From Panaeolus papilionaceus (lineage: Eukaryota > Basidiomycota > Agaricomycetes > Agaricales), in assembly GCA_015501605.1 (NCBI GenBank), contig JADNRZ010000017.1, forward strand, positions 806,001 through 870,000: a stretch of DNA of 64,000 nt, in the 5' to 3' direction. The stretch's first letter is position 1, and every line of letters begins with the position of its first letter. A model generated the notes under the pieces. The model saw only the letters and a program-made list of their open reading frames with translations, ran no database searches and was not told the DNA's origin. Below, piece by piece: positions 12,946 through 24,486 of this stretch. The translations under genes were made by a program, and so were the position numbers.

Positions 12946-14103
12946 TTAGACATATTATGTATTGACTTTAGAGATTTCGGAGGTATGCTGGCAGGTAATC
13001 AGCGACTTGAGGAAGGACTTTGCCCGATAACTGACATGGGTGTCGTGAGGAAAGGTTCACGGAATATCCGTGGGACTTGTTGAGCCATTTTCCCGCCTTG
13101 CTTCCTCCTCCCACCGACGTCCTCAACAAAGACCACACATACGGACTGCATTACGACCTCATTATTCATGGCTACGTGCAACCTTTTTAGGCAAACGTTT
13201 CGTTGTCAATTTACCATGTGAATGGTTGACAACTGAGGTTTGACATCCCAGTCGACATTGAGCGTATTTTTGGATTCCACTGCACACCATTTGAGATCTT
13301 GATTCAACGGCGTACGATCCGGAGACCGAGCTATAGCTCATTAACGTTCTCATTTAATAGCACCTGATGAACTGTTCCGAGCGTTTTTTAGAGGACAGCA
13401 ATAATGTCTCCTCGATTTGAATGCGAAGCCTGCTACCATGGATCTAATAGCGGGCCGCATCTCCTGATAATCTGTCAGTTCCATGCCCTTTAGTCTTTGA
13501 ATAATATACTCAAAATTCTTTCCGATGTCATAGGTCTGCTTTCCATGCAATTTGACGCAGGTATCAAAAAGTCGAAATCTGTCTTATTCTATCTTTGCTA
13601 GATACAGCGGAAGAACGTTCGCACCGGGGAATCTGTGTTAATAACTTCAAACCATATGTGCTGGAGTTCAATCCGACCACCGGCTCGATATTTGGTCATG
13701 CAGCTGGCGCACCATGATTAACTCATTGAACTGGCTTGGAGTTTCCAAAGGCACTGTTCATTCAAGAAGGCTTCTCCACATGCAAGTCAGATAGCTGTAC
13801 ATCTGTTGACATCCTTTTCCCATGCTGCCGGATGAATATATAAATAGATACTTGTCTGGGTACGCGGCCACATCTCTATCTACCAATTGCATGAGCCCTT
13901 TTCGACCATCCAAACCCTCGTGATTCGCCAGCTGTAGTCCCCAGGTTTAAGCAACTGCTACTTATCGGCGGTAAGTCGCCTCGATGAACAAAAATGACAG
14001 AGTCCATCCCCAAAGGCGGAAATGTGTTGAATGCCAGCAACACATGATACATGAAATACATCAATGTCTAGCAGTGTCATTTCCTACAACACCCCATCGA
14101 CCA
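12946..14103. other. Intergenic with scattered coding-like relics
   Basis: Between the divergent oxidoreductase-like gene and F-box copy 2. A sequence reading TATATAAATAG lies near 13838. The minus-strand relic at 13160-13760 is listed separately. Nothing else is callable. Confidence 0.45.
13160..13760 (-). pseudogene. Possible decayed gene fragment of unknown identity
   Basis: On the minus strand several stretches read like real protein but are broken by stops and frame changes. One reads FNELIMVRQLHDQISSRWSD before a stop. A second is YDIGKNFEYIIQRLKGMELT continuing into DYQEMRPAIRSMVAGFAF. A third is LNQDLKWCAVESKNTLNVDW. In the second stretch a stop interrupts the frame just upstream. 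I do not recognise the family. The call rests only on amino-acid texture and could be chance. Confidence 0.25.
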
Positions 14104-15784
14104 ATGTCTGCCCAAGACCTCTGTGTCGAATTATGGCTTGAAATACTGTCGTATACGCCCAAGTCGGCTCTTCACAAACTCGTCGGGTTGAATCCATTGC
14201 TTTCAGAATTGGCACTTGATAGGCTTTACGATGAGGTAGCCTTTGTTGGACATGTCCGAGAAACTAAAACCATGTTTGACCAGGTGATGTCAGTGCGCTT
14301 TAGCCCCCTTCCATTTGCAAGATGGTTGAACTATACCGTTTTTCAGGATGCCCGACATTGCGCGTCGCGTACGCTCTGTAACGATTGAGCTTCAAAGGAT
14401 ACCAGATACGCCAGATGAACCATGTCACCCCGTAGAGTCCATACACAGTGCGCATCTTACCCCGAGTTGTGGCTTGCTTCGGTGCATTGACCCTTACTTC
14501 TGGATTCACGCCTCAGGATCCAGAGTAAAAAGTATGGTACCGTCGTCCATGGAGACTCTTACCATGGCCCAAATCGCTCTCTGCCGATTTCCATACACAC
14601 AGACCCTGCAGATCAAAGTGCACGACCATAATATGACGAAAGCTTTTAGCCAATTTTTGACGACAATCTCTCATCGAAAGTCTCTTCCCCTCCGACATCT
14701 ATCTATCGATACCACCATCTCGCATCTGGCTGCATGGCTTGAGCCGCTGGAACACTTGCTAGAAGTCTACGGTGGCCTTGAAACGTTTCATTTGGCGATC
14801 ACGCGGTCCGACGTCGTCTGGATGCATCAATTCCACGCGAAAAGGGTGTTATCATCATTATTTTCCATATTACAACATCATCTAACATCCCTGACCATCG
14901 CCGATCCCCTGATCATGAGGATTCCTGGGTTTTTCTCAACGCTCCCAATTTTCGGGCGTCTAAAATCATTCGAATTTATCACGACATTTATGGCTGGCCT
15001 CCATGGGGAACCGGACCCTTCGACGTTCCTCACTCAATTTATCCAAGATCATTCCGAAACACTCGAATATTTAACTGTGGAACACAAGGACGAGGGCCCA
15101 TATCCGAGTCATTGGTCTAGTCCCTATCTCTACACCGCGTGGCTTCTAAGCCTCGAGCCCCTCGGTACCTCGAATTATGATCACCCTCGAATGCCTAGAT
15201 TAAAGAGCTTGCGGGTTGGCTTCCACGGCATCTCCCTAAATGCTGGCGCCAACCGAGAGAGGTTGTTCCCAGAGCTTACAACCTTCGCGCCAAACCTCAT
15301 ATCTCTCGACATCTCCGACTCAGTTGTATCGCCAATGCACCTTTACACCATCATCGACCATCTGCCGACATGTCGTGGGGTTCGTTCACTGGAACGATTG
15401 ACCATTTACGTCAACTCTCTCAGCGTCAATGACATCGATACGCTAGCTGTGAAATTACCGAAGCTGACATCTTTGGAGATCGTCATTCCTTTCTGGATGT
15501 CGCTTCGAGAGGAGTGCTGGGCATGTCAGGTTGGTATTGCCACCATTGAATGTCGTACCTCATATCGAAGAGCACTTTCTTTACAGGAAGAAAGGTACTC
15601 GAGAAATGACTCAACATGGGCGTCGTTGATGCATTTTCGAGTCAGCACCAAGGTCCCAAGGTGCGATATCCGACATCCCGTTGATTGCATAATGACGGTT
15701 CTTGCGAATCGCATGCCAACATGGACCTCTGTGGACCATTCCTACCACTGCGATTGCAAGACAACCGTGCCTGTGGGTTGTTGA
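14104..15784 (+). CDS. F-box protein, CxC-tail family, copy 2
   Basis: Three exons, 14104..14288, 14347..15529 and 15587..15784, 521 aa. The start at 14104 gives MSAQDLCVELWLEILSYTPK, matching the sister genes; an upstream in-frame extension from 13984 is not needed. Exon 1 is 185 nt and ends in phase 2 (donor GTCAGT); exon 2 opens DIARRVRSVTIELQR. The middle is leucine-rich and LRR-like. The second intron (57 nt) is a multiple of three with no stop, so retention would still give a protein. The end module diverges from the other copies but keeps the tail VDHSYHCDCKTTVPVGC. Predicted SCF substrate adaptor, target unknown. Confidence 0.88.
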
Positions 15785-16029
15785 GCTTGTGCCACATGAT
15801 TTTATGTATTGTACACTGTAATTTTATGATAAGGGTTCTATCTTGTGTCTCACCAAATTAGTGTACCATTAAATCTCTTACAATATTGTATAGGTATACA
15901 TGTGTCTTTTGATAAATATCTTTTTGCGATAACTGCATGTGCTTATGAATAATAATCGGATTTACAAGTGATCAGATGGAGATTGAGGTGCGCACTGCCC
16001 AAGATCATATTATGATGTGTAGCTGACTT

Positions 16030-16049
16030 GCTCGGGCTGATGCCCGAGC
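16030..16049. promoter_or_regulatory. Perfect inverted repeat with CGG-N8-CCG triplets
   Basis: GCTCGGGC, a 4-base loop TGAT, then GCCCGAGC. It lies about 10 bases upstream of a TATA box and 110 bases upstream of the 124-aa gene. Fungal Zn2Cys6 regulators bind paired CGG triplets, so this is a plausible binding site; a transcribed hairpin is the alternative. The binding is inference. Confidence 0.4.
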
Positions 16050-16059
16050 TTGATTATTG

Positions 16060-16067
16060 TATATAAG
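16060..16067 (+). promoter_or_regulatory. TATA box of the 124-aa gene
   Basis: TATATAAG lies about 93 bases upstream of the ATG at 16160, in the correct orientation and at a normal distance for a fungal core promoter. Confidence 0.55.
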
Positions 16068-16159
16068 GACACTATTGTACAGATAGTCGCACAGCTCGTA
16101 TTTTTGTCCGTCGCTCCCGCTGAGCTCCCATCATTACTTCCTTAAATATTCATACCAAG

Positions 16160-16534
16160 ATGCCGCAAGAATTCCCATTCACCGAAGCGCAGTCCACCGG
16201 ACTAACGCACCGTGCTCTCCTCGCCTCCGTTCTTGCCTCTGACGCGCTTGACGAGATATCAAATGGAGAGGACTTTGAAGCTGTTGAGCGATACTTCCGA
16301 AACCAAGGATTGGCGGACAGTGATGGAAAAATAATCAGAGGGATGATGTTTTGGATTTATCCGACTGGGCTGCATGGGCCGTATCATAAATCGGAAAAGG
16401 GAACCATCGAGCAGCACGGGACGCTAATGACAGTAGCAAGAGGGGCCACGGTTGCAGAGGCGATGATTGCAGCAAGAAGAGGATTTACGGAAGATGGGAC
16501 AAGTCATGTGCATGTCCCCGCATCGGGGGACTGA
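16160..16534 (+). CDS. Uncharacterised 124-aa single-exon protein
   Basis: One exon from ATG 16160 to the stop at 16532-16534, preceded by a TATA box. The protein has an N-terminal helix-like half (LTHRALLASVLASDALDEIS) and a C-terminal half with GMMFWIYPTGLHGPYHKSEK and TVARGATVAEAMIAARRGF. It has no signal peptide, membrane segment or cysteines, and is balanced in charge. I do not recognise a family. The clear promoter and non-repetitive composition make a real gene likely. It sits between two F-box genes, convergent with the minus-strand one. Confidence 0.65.
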   Translation: MPQEFPFTEAQSTGLTHRALLASVLASDALDEISNGEDFEAVERYFRNQGLADSDGKIIRGMMFWIYPTGLHGPYHKSEKGTIEQHGTLMTVARGATVAEAMIAARRGFTEDGTSHVHVPASGD

Positions 16535-16612
16535 ATGTTAAGAACAAAGCATTGTAGGAATTGGGTTGTGACTGTAAAGATACATGAAGAGGACGAAGGA
16601 GTATGTAGCGAA

Positions 16613-18305
16613 CTATTTGGGCACACAACCACATACATAGCTACGGTCCAAATGTATTTGTCTCCCTAGAGGAAGTGAACTCGCCACCGCAGCCATGGCA
16701 GGTAGTGCAGGATGAGGAACACTGCATTCGGAATCGGGGTTAATTCTTGCTATCCTTAATTCATTGATCCACCAAGATGTGTATTTGTGAGTTTTCATAG
16801 CCATGACAAAAGGTAACCAGATAACCTGATATGTGACATGTAAGTATTGTTACCCGGATTAGAGGTGCTGTGAAAATTGAAAAACGAACATCTGCTGTTT
16901 GTGGTGGTCTTGGAGATGCATCCGTCGCAGAACCCATGGTTAAGAATTGATAGTTGATGGTTAGAGACTGAAGACTTGGCAATCGGGATGCAAGGGTATC
17001 CAGCACTTGAGGATCAAGAGTATGGCATGAAAATTGCAGTCTTCTCAATCCTAAGATGCCATTCTGCGAAGGAAGACCATCTATCAAGTCTTTGAGGGCG
17101 GAAAACGAGAGCTTGAAACCAGTGTCCAATGTGAGTGAGGTGAGGTTTGGCATCGTAGAAGCGAGTGGGGGAAGAGGGTTTTCGTGTCTTATCCAGGTCC
17201 TTGAACGGTCTGGTATACCGATGTGGAATGAAGTGACGTTTGCAAAATGAATTTGTGATATGGCGGGTTGGTGATGTGGGGAGAAAAAGAATATTTCGGT
17301 TTGAGACGAAGTTCCTATGGGATAATTCTGCGGAGGGGTGGGCAGTAATTCAAGTTGTTCAAGTTGAGAAGAGTGCTTTTGGATGAAGTCAAATATCCCA
17401 TTCCTCGTCGGAAATGTCCAGCTGATATTTGTAGAGCAAATTTCCAATATGCGCAATTTCGGTAATTGCGGAAGAGTAGCCAGATATCTGTCCAGGTTAA
17501 CCTCTACGGATGAGCTGAATCTGAAGGACTGGAGAGTATCTCTGGAGGTTGACACTATGCATGTCAAGGAGTGCAACGACGACATATATTTTGGTGGTCT
17601 CCTCTCGTATTTACCGTTCAAAACGATTTCCAGATCCCGCAAACGATTTAAAACCTGTGGGTTGTAGATAAATGGCCGTAAGATTCCAGGCAAGTTAGAC
17701 GCTGAGGCATCGATAACTAGCTTGGCAATTTGGGGATTTTGGTTGACGGAAACGACGACAGCATCTAACAACGCAAGGAGATCGTTGTTGGCCTCGCTGT
17801 CATGCAAAATAATGGTAATCTGTTGTAAACCCTTGCAACGCAGAAGTCGACTGCTCGCAAATCGAAGAATCGACTGGGTAGTTTGTCTCGGGCCTAGTGC
17901 TTTAATCTTGGTTTGTACCCACTTCTGTATTGAACCTGTTTCAAATGGTGTCTTTTGAGATAGGGGGCGATTCTGAGGAAGAAACTCCAAGTTAATGTGA
18001 AGATGGCGAACCCGATTGGATAGATCGCGACGCCTGAGGAGAGTTATTATTAGATTATATTAGAACATATCTCGCTTTTATGGGTAGTTTAAGCAAACAA
18101 AAGAGTTAGAGATAGCTCACATAAGTTGGTTTAATCTCGAGCGTGTCTTCTCATCGTCGTTCACGATATCAATTTGGCCATAGATATCATCCAATCCCAA
18201 TTGAAAGAGGGCACGACTGACATCGATATACTTTCTTGCTGAGCGTGGTGGCAAGTACGAAAAGATGTGGAGCCACAATTCGACAGGCAGATCGAGTCTG
18301 GACAT
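16613..18305 (-). CDS. F-box protein, CxC-tail family, copy 3
   Basis: Three exons, 18121..18305, 16890..18033 and 16613..16825, 513 aa; the only copy on the minus strand. Exon 1 is 185 nt (MSRLDLPVELWLHIFSYLPP) and ends in phase 2. Exon 2 opens DLSNRVRHLHINLEFLP and holds the leucine-rich body. The second intron is taken as GTTCGT to TATCAG (64 nt); a nearer GT would leave a 28-nt intron, which is too short. Exon 3 carries SWWINELRIARI and the tail LDRSYVCGCVPK. Predicted SCF adaptor, target unknown. Its stop is only 79 bases from the stop of the convergent 124-aa gene. Confidence 0.88.
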
Positions 18306-18715
18306 TGATGGGTGGAGGGAAGAAAAGAAAACAAGGTGAAGTCAACAAGTTATGCTGCGCAGCGGGCACCGCATTAACCCGCTATAACAACCGAAAACTG
18401 TGTGAATGACATCTGATGTAGCTCATTGCCTTGATCTCTTTTACTAATCTAATTATAGAGGGAGTTGAGCTGATACGAGTCGCGTTGTCGGTAATGTATG
18501 TTGAATGAGGTGGGCGGAGTAAACTGTGTAATAGAAGTGACTTATTTGCTGTTATACAACATCATCCAGTAACGTCTCCATCTAGAACACAAATAAAAAT
18601 ACAAGCTATGAAAGACAAATTAGATGTCCGCGACAAAAGACAAGGCTATGCGCAGCTTACCAGATAGTATACAGGAGAGGAATGTACATCTGGGAGATGT
18701 GTTACTTTTTTGAAG
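18306..18715. other. Promoter of F-box copy 3 and 3' flank of DPH3
   Basis: About 410 bases between two minus-strand genes. No open frame with recognisable content. Confidence 0.5.
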
Positions 18716-19118
18716 TTACGCCGAAACAGCAACAGTCTTTGGAGCCTCATCGGCGATGGTGAGCTTCTCAAGAGCATCCTCAAAGTGATCATCGTCGCTG
18801 TCATCCTCTTCTTCTTGTTGTTCCTCTTCGCCCGAGTCCTCGTCATCGGGTGGCTCGTCCTCATAATCCAGCTAGAAGGGGGCAAAATGGTCCAGTTCAA
18901 GAGACATAAGAGTGGGCCAGGAAATCGAGACTTACTGGGTCGTAGATAACCCTGATAATCAAACTGCAACTAGGGCACGTTGCGATATCTTCGTAGTTCG
19001 CCAACTGACGCCGTGAAATTTCAAAACGATCGCCACAGGGGCATGGGTAATGATAGACGCGCTTCTCCTCGTCCCATGTCATGTCCTCGATTTCAATTTC
19101 GTCGTAATAAGCACCCAT
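18716..19118 (-). CDS. DPH3: Diphthamide biosynthesis protein 3 (CSL zinc protein)
   Basis: Two exons, 18936..19118 and 18716..18871, 112 aa. The first 61 residues are a textbook DPH3/KTI11 fold: [20 protein letters not shown], then Cys26-x-Cys28 and Cys48-x2-Cys51 binding one zinc or iron, ending [12 protein letters not shown]3 donates electrons to the Dph1-Dph2 radical enzyme in the first step of diphthamide formation on translation factor EF2, and also serves Elongator-dependent tRNA modification. The second exon encodes an acidic tail, rich in Asp/Glu and ending APKTVAVSA, that is longer than the short acidic end of the yeast protein. It is divergently paired with F-box copy 4. Confidence 0.96.
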
Positions 19119-19457
19119 AATGTGTTGGCAGTGTAGGCGTAAATAAATCTAGAGAATTAGTGGTAGATGATATGTGGGTATGTTAGGCGTCGCTGGTCGT
19201 GAGTGGTGGCAAGTTGCAAGATAGACGTTGACAAAATTTGACTCGGTATTGCTGCTAAATCGTGGGAAATCTGATAGCACAGCCACTTTCGGTAAAATGG
19301 TCGTCATGGACTTTTCCGAGACGCCCAGATATCTGCCAGGGTCAGTGTCAATTTGACATCTGTTCAGGTTCGAACTTCAACATGGCTGTTCTGGTTAAAA
19401 CGCCGTCGACCTGTGCACAAAACACCTACTCATCTTCTCCTTCTTTCTCCCCTTACA
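19119..19457. promoter_or_regulatory. Shared divergent promoter region, DPH3 and F-box copy 4
   Basis: 339 bases lie between the two start codons, so both genes must draw their upstream signals from here. No clear TATA box is visible. A pyrimidine-rich run (CTTCTCCTTCTTTCTCCCC) immediately precedes the F-box start. Confidence 0.5.
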
Positions 19458-21118
19458 ATGACAACCCCTGACCTGCCAGTTGAGCTGTGGCTTGAAATCT
19501 TGTCGTATCTCCCTCGCAGTGCTTTGCGAAAGACAATGGGTGTAAACAGAATGCTATTTGAGATGGCATTCAACGACATCTATGAAGAAGTGAGGCTAAT
19601 AGCAGCCGATAAGGAGATGGTGAAAACACTCAAACAATTAAGGTCTGCAAGGGTCAACTCCTCAGTTGTCCACTCCCAGCCTGACACTTGATAATAGTCA
19701 CCAGAATATCTCTCAACGGGTCAAGTTCCTTCTAATTCGCCCGGCATTTTTGCCCGGAATCGACGAGGTGCCGACCGAGGGGTCCACCTCATCCTCAAAG
19801 GTCTACTCTTGGCACTACTTCAAGAACCGTTTTCATAAACCTGAAGGCGCCACTTTGCCCAATGAACATCTACATGATCCAGCTTACTTAGTGCTCGAAG
19901 CTGCGAGTAAGGGCATAAACAATTGCATGAACCTCCGAGAAGTCAGCATCGTCATATACGACCATAGTCTCACTCCCGCCTTTCGAGACTTTTACCAATC
20001 TCTATGGTTGAGCAACTCATTGGGACCCCGGCTACAGAAGTTATCAATCGAAACCACCCAAACGAAGTTACCAGCACTTCTGGGGCCTATAACGGCTAAC
20101 ACCCATGTCTTAAACAACCTGTACGAATTGGGCTTCATGTTTGGGCCCACTCGTTTTACTCCCAGCCCGGCGGAGGTGCATGCCTCGAGAAAGGCCCTGG
20201 AAAAGCTTCTCCAAAAGCTCAAGTCTCAGCTGACCTCACTCACATTTTCCTCCTCAGCCTATATAGACTTCGACCAGATGCTCCAACTGGTACCCCAACT
20301 TCCTCTGTTGCGGAGAATATCTCTTTCGGTCTCTTTCAATTCCAGGAACTTTCCGAGCTTTTTTGGACCGCTTTTCGACTTCATTCAAAACTCCCCGGCC
20401 TTACAGAAACTCGAAATTAGATCGAGCCCCCGTAATATTGCCGTTTTATTTGGTCCCGATATCCAGTACGGTCTCTGGCTCCTTGGGTTAGGCGCGAATT
20501 GCTTTCAAACCCTCCGGCTTCCGCTGCTCGAAACCCTTCATCTCGAAATTCCCGCAAGCCCCTTCCTCAGCACAAATGTCCTCTTCGACGCAGGCAAAGC
20601 GTCTTTTCTCTCATCGATTTCCAAAGTAGCGTCGAACCTTAAATCATTGGTTTTTGAAGGAAAGGACCATTCCCCGGCTGATATCAAGTCAATGATAGAT
20701 GGTTTGGTCATGAAGGATGCCACTCCCACATTGACAAACCTGGAATTTCCTTGCGAGAACTTGACAGCAGAGGTCTTCGACCTACTGGCGTCAAAACTCC
20801 CCACTCTCCGCAGCTTGACGATCCACCCAACTACGATCGGCGCAGCACAGGAAACATATAGGGAGACAGTAAGGTCCAATGAGTTTGATAGTGATACTCA
20901 GCTAATTTTTTGTGTAGAATGCTTTTTATGACACCATGGAATCTCGTCGATACAATTCCTGGGCGCTCGAGAAGATCCGCATCACCTCGATATCTTATTC
21001 CTGCGAAATGAAGCTGGGTCACCCAGACCAAGTTACCATGCGAAAGGTTGTAGGGTGTTTCCCAAAGAGGGTCATAGTAGACAACGAGTATCTTTGCGAT
21101 TGTCTAGCAATATATTGA
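19458..21118 (+). CDS. F-box protein, CxC-tail family, copy 4
   Basis: Three exons, 19458..19642, 19698..20868 and 20918..21118, 518 aa. ATG 19458 gives MTTPDLPVELWLEILSYLPR, the clearest F-box of the family, followed by RKTMGVNRMLFEMAFNDIYE. Exon 1 is 185 nt. Exon 2 opens HQNISQRVKFLLIRPA and continues with Leu-rich repeats. Exon 3 has YNSWALEKIRITSI, MRKVVGCFP and the tail VDNEYLCDCLAIY. Predicted role: target recognition in an SCF ubiquitin ligase. It is a good reference copy for the family, because all junctions and phases agree and no lesion is seen. Confidence 0.92.
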
Positions 21119-21483
21119 CCAAGAATGATATTTTTCTCTCTGTGTTCTTCGTTCGAGATTGATTTTATCCCGACTAGGAACCGTCAAATTTCTGCACACT
21201 GCGATGGTTAATGATGATTGGACAAATCCCCGGATCATTGGAAGGAAGAACTTGTACGAGCACGAGAACTTTGGAGGTCATACAGTACAGATACTTGGTC
21301 AGTGGCTTGCCTTGTGCACAATTGATTGTAGCACATGGTACAAACACCACTCGCCTTGAGATGACTCAGGATGACTCATACTTGTTCTCGAGTCTATTTA
21401 TCGATAGAATCGTGAAGGGATTCAATCAGCACTTACCATCATCACCCTAGGTGTCCAATTTTACACTGATCGACGACTGTATC

Positions 21484-22305
21484 ATGAACTCACAATCGGA
21501 AGAGCTATATGATGTCAACTTTTGTTTTCCAGTCCCGGAACGCCTGGAGAGCCGTCGAGTGGCATTGGTGCCGTTTATCGTAAGTGGTGGACGTCACGCA
21601 AAGATTTTGAGTTGAAATGAGCTCATTGTATTCTGCGTTCTTCAGCCTAAACTTCACTCAAAGGACTTTTATGATCTGGCGTGTTCATATCCAGAAGTAT
21701 TCAACTATCTTCCGTTCGGACCATACGACACTATCAAAAACTTCGAACAAACGCTCGTAGAGAATCGCGCGCGCAAAGATCCGGGCTGGCTTCTCATGAT
21801 AGTCTTTGATAAAACTAAACCCGCTCCGAGTGATAAAGATGCAATATATCCCGGCGCCTTGGCGGGGTGCATAGCACTAATTAACACGTCTGCCCCGAAC
21901 TTGGCCACCGAAGTCGGGTGTATCATTATCTTTCCACCTTTCCAGAGGACACATGTCACCTCGAACACCATCGGTTTACTCCTCAACTTCGCATTAAACA
22001 CTTCTGATGTCCAGGAAGGCGCTTTGGGACTGAGGCGTGTCGTATGGCAAGCAAATGCACTGAATAGTGCGAGCATCAGGGCAGCAGAGCGAATGGGGTT
22101 CCAGCGTGAGGCATTATTGAAATGGGATAGAGTGCTTCCACCTGGAAAGGAGCTCATCGGCGCAGGAAATGGAGTCGCATTGAGGGCTGGTGACCCGAAG
22201 CCTGATCATTCCGGGAGGGATACGGCTATTCTGAGCATCTCCTGGGAAGGCTGGGAGGAAGGAGGTAGGGAGCGAGTAAACGAGATTATAAACAGAGGTA
22301 CCTAG
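21484..22305 (+). CDS. GNAT-family N-acetyltransferase (RimJ/RimL-like)
   Basis: Two exons, 21484..21579 and 21646..22305, 251 aa, joined in phase 0 across a 66-nt intron. The N-terminus reads YDVNFCFPVPERLESRRVAL; this 'substrate plus PxxLxSxRVxL' opening is typical of RimJ/RimL-type GNAT proteins. The core includes VGCIIIFPPFQRTHVTSNTI (the beta4 and acetyl-CoA region), GALGLRRVVWQANALNSASI and AAERMGFQREALLKWDRV, the conserved N-x2-S-x3-AERMGF end of the fold. It transfers an acetyl group from acetyl-CoA to an amine; the substrate is unknown. A decayed second copy lies at about 50.2-51.1 kb. Confidence 0.9.
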
Positions 22306-22780
22306 GCTGGAATATATAACGTACTAGACTTCCTGCAGGAATCTCTATCACAAATGATTCTTTATAACGAGGATGAGCGTCTATGTGATTAGATGAAAGA
22401 AAAAAGAAATTTGTGCCTTTTCTGGCCTTTCAAGTTAGCCCCAATCAGGTCCGAGATCATCTCGGTCCTTCCTGCTTCGGAGTTACATAAGATACAGTGC
22501 TACTTGCAATTAAACCACCACCTCGCCAGACATCCTTGAGTTTGCTGACAAAACAATGGCATGTTACTTGTACGTAGACTTAAATTGTCGATTCGACATG
22601 CTTATGTGTGTTGGCATTGAGGTAGGCCCAATTTCCACGGTTTTATTGACACATCCTTCCGAACAAAAACACGAGGCTGCAACTTGAACTTGAAGGGCGT
22701 TTTAGGAAGTCCTCTGCGGCTTGCTCTCATCTCTGACGCTACTCGATGTTAAAAACTCAGTCTTGAATCTAGTATATGCA
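22306..22780. other. Intergenic, promoter of F-box copy 5
   Basis: 475 bases with no recognisable coding content. Confidence 0.5.
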
Positions 22781-24486
22781 ATGGCCACTCCTGATCTTCC
22801 GTTGGAGGTTTGGCTCCTGATTCTGTCTTATCTGGGACCTGCAGATGCCAAAGCTTTTCGAAGAATGATTGGTGTAAACAGGAATTTCTTCGAACTGGGG
22901 ATGAACAGCTTGTACGAGACGATGCGCTTAGAAGCAGGAGATGCAAATACTATTAGAAGGTTTACGCAATTAAAGTGAGTCACAGATACACCGTGCCTTA
23001 GCCTCCAGTTTTACTGCTACTTCATTTTATTGTAGGCACAGTAACATTTCACGACGTGTTCGCTACCTTCTTATCGATCCACTATTCCTGCCCAAGTCTT
23101 CCTGGTCCTACGAGCGGTCGGTCCCCGTGATTCCACAGAAGCCAGCCATATTTCGGTACCAGCTCCTGAGCCTAGTGAACGAGGTGAAGGCAGCCATCTC
23201 TGTCGATCTTATTGGCGATATCCTGTACGCAGCAAAGCGAGGCATCAAATCTTGCAATAATCTCCGAGAAATTCAAGTCACCCTACACGACCGTGTAATG
23301 ACCCCTGCCTTTTTGGACTTCGCTAGCTCCGTCTGGTCAAACAAATTAGTTGCACAGTCGCTGGAGAAGATAAAGATTTCTACGACAACTCCTAGGTTGC
23401 CGGTCCTTTTGAAGCCTATCACAGCCCACGCGCACAACCTAACCAACTTGCTTGAATGCGACATATCATTCTTATCGACTGCTCATATCCCAACCCCGGA
23501 GGAAAATCGATCTGTAACTGTCCCCTTGCAATGCTTCCTACAAGCTATGGAGACGATTGGGACTCAGGTCACGTCCTCCACCGTCTTGGAAATTCGGGGT
23601 GATGTACTCCGTGCCTCAGCACCTCCCCTCCCTACAATAAACAACCAGGTCCTCTCACTCCATTTTCTTAATGCAACTTTGTCAGGATCATCAAAAACTG
23701 TGCCCTTCGTCAATGTGCAAGCACATTCTGTCAAGCAGCTCAACCTACGGTCTATATATTGGAATTCGGAAATAGATCCGTGGGGTTATGTGGACCAGAG
23801 TTGCGCAGGGTTTGTCTTGTCTGAAGGAAAGGATCGCTTCGAAGCCCTACGCCTCCCCTTTCTAGAGAACCTCCACATTACGATTGAAAGGTGGGGACCT
23901 GGCCTCGGGCGGTTGTCACAATACCTCGGACAAAAACACCCTTTCTTTTCGACACTTCCTGTTGTAGCACCGAGGCTCAAGTCATTGACACTCCTCGGAC
24001 CATACTTTGCCGATGTCCAGGCCGACATATTCCTTACTCTGATTGCGGACGGCTACGACAGGCATGGGCAATCCGGTTCCATTCAACATTTCGAGTTCAC
24101 GTGCAACAAGCTTACCGCAGAAATGTGTATTTTGCTATCGTCAAGGATGGCATATCTAACGAGCTTGGTGATTCACCAGCGAGATCTTGGAGCTATTGCT
24201 AGGGATCAGACGACGGTAGGCCCTGAACATCTTTGGCCTTGCATTGTGTAAATGGTATCTAATATGGCACAACCCCTAGTCCAGTTTTTTTGGCATTACA
24301 GAATGCCCTCGATTTGATGACTGGCGCCTCGAGCATCTACGCATCACAAAAAGGTGCGACTGCGACATGGGCCAGCCTGATATGTTAGCGATGAAGATGG
24401 TAGCTCATTGCTTTAAGGGTAGGAAGGTGCAGTTGGATGACGAGGATAAATGTGTGTGTGGAAATGGCAACTGGCGCCTGTCGTGA
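22781..24486 (+). CDS. F-box protein, CxC-tail family, copy 5, doubtful 3' end
   Basis: Exons 22781..22974 (194 nt) and 23036..24215, with a third exon whose start is uncertain. The F-box is DLPLEVWLLILSYLGPADAK and exon 2 opens HSNISRRVRYLLIDPL, both standard for the family. In the third exon the homologous frame (FDDWRLEHLRITKRC, then MVAHCF, then the tail DKCVCGNGNWRLS) is open, but it is out of phase with the expected acceptor at 24300-24301. Using a later AG at 24332-24333 restores the frame (508 aa). That loses the first part of the end module and makes the intron 118 nt instead of about 60. Either a small indel has damaged this copy or the late acceptor is used. Predicted SCF adaptor. 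Confidence 0.78.

Larger units (their letters stand above)
15785..16159. other. Promoter region of the 124-aa gene
   Basis: This 375-base gap holds the 3' flank of F-box copy 2, an AT-rich stretch, a perfect 8-bp inverted repeat and a TATA box. The last two are listed separately. No coding signal. Confidence 0.5.

Noticed and set aside
16840..16867. 28-nt intron (GTAACA to TATCAG) in F-box copy 3
   Set aside because: Too short for fungal splicing. The upstream GTTCGT donor gives 64 nt in the same phase.
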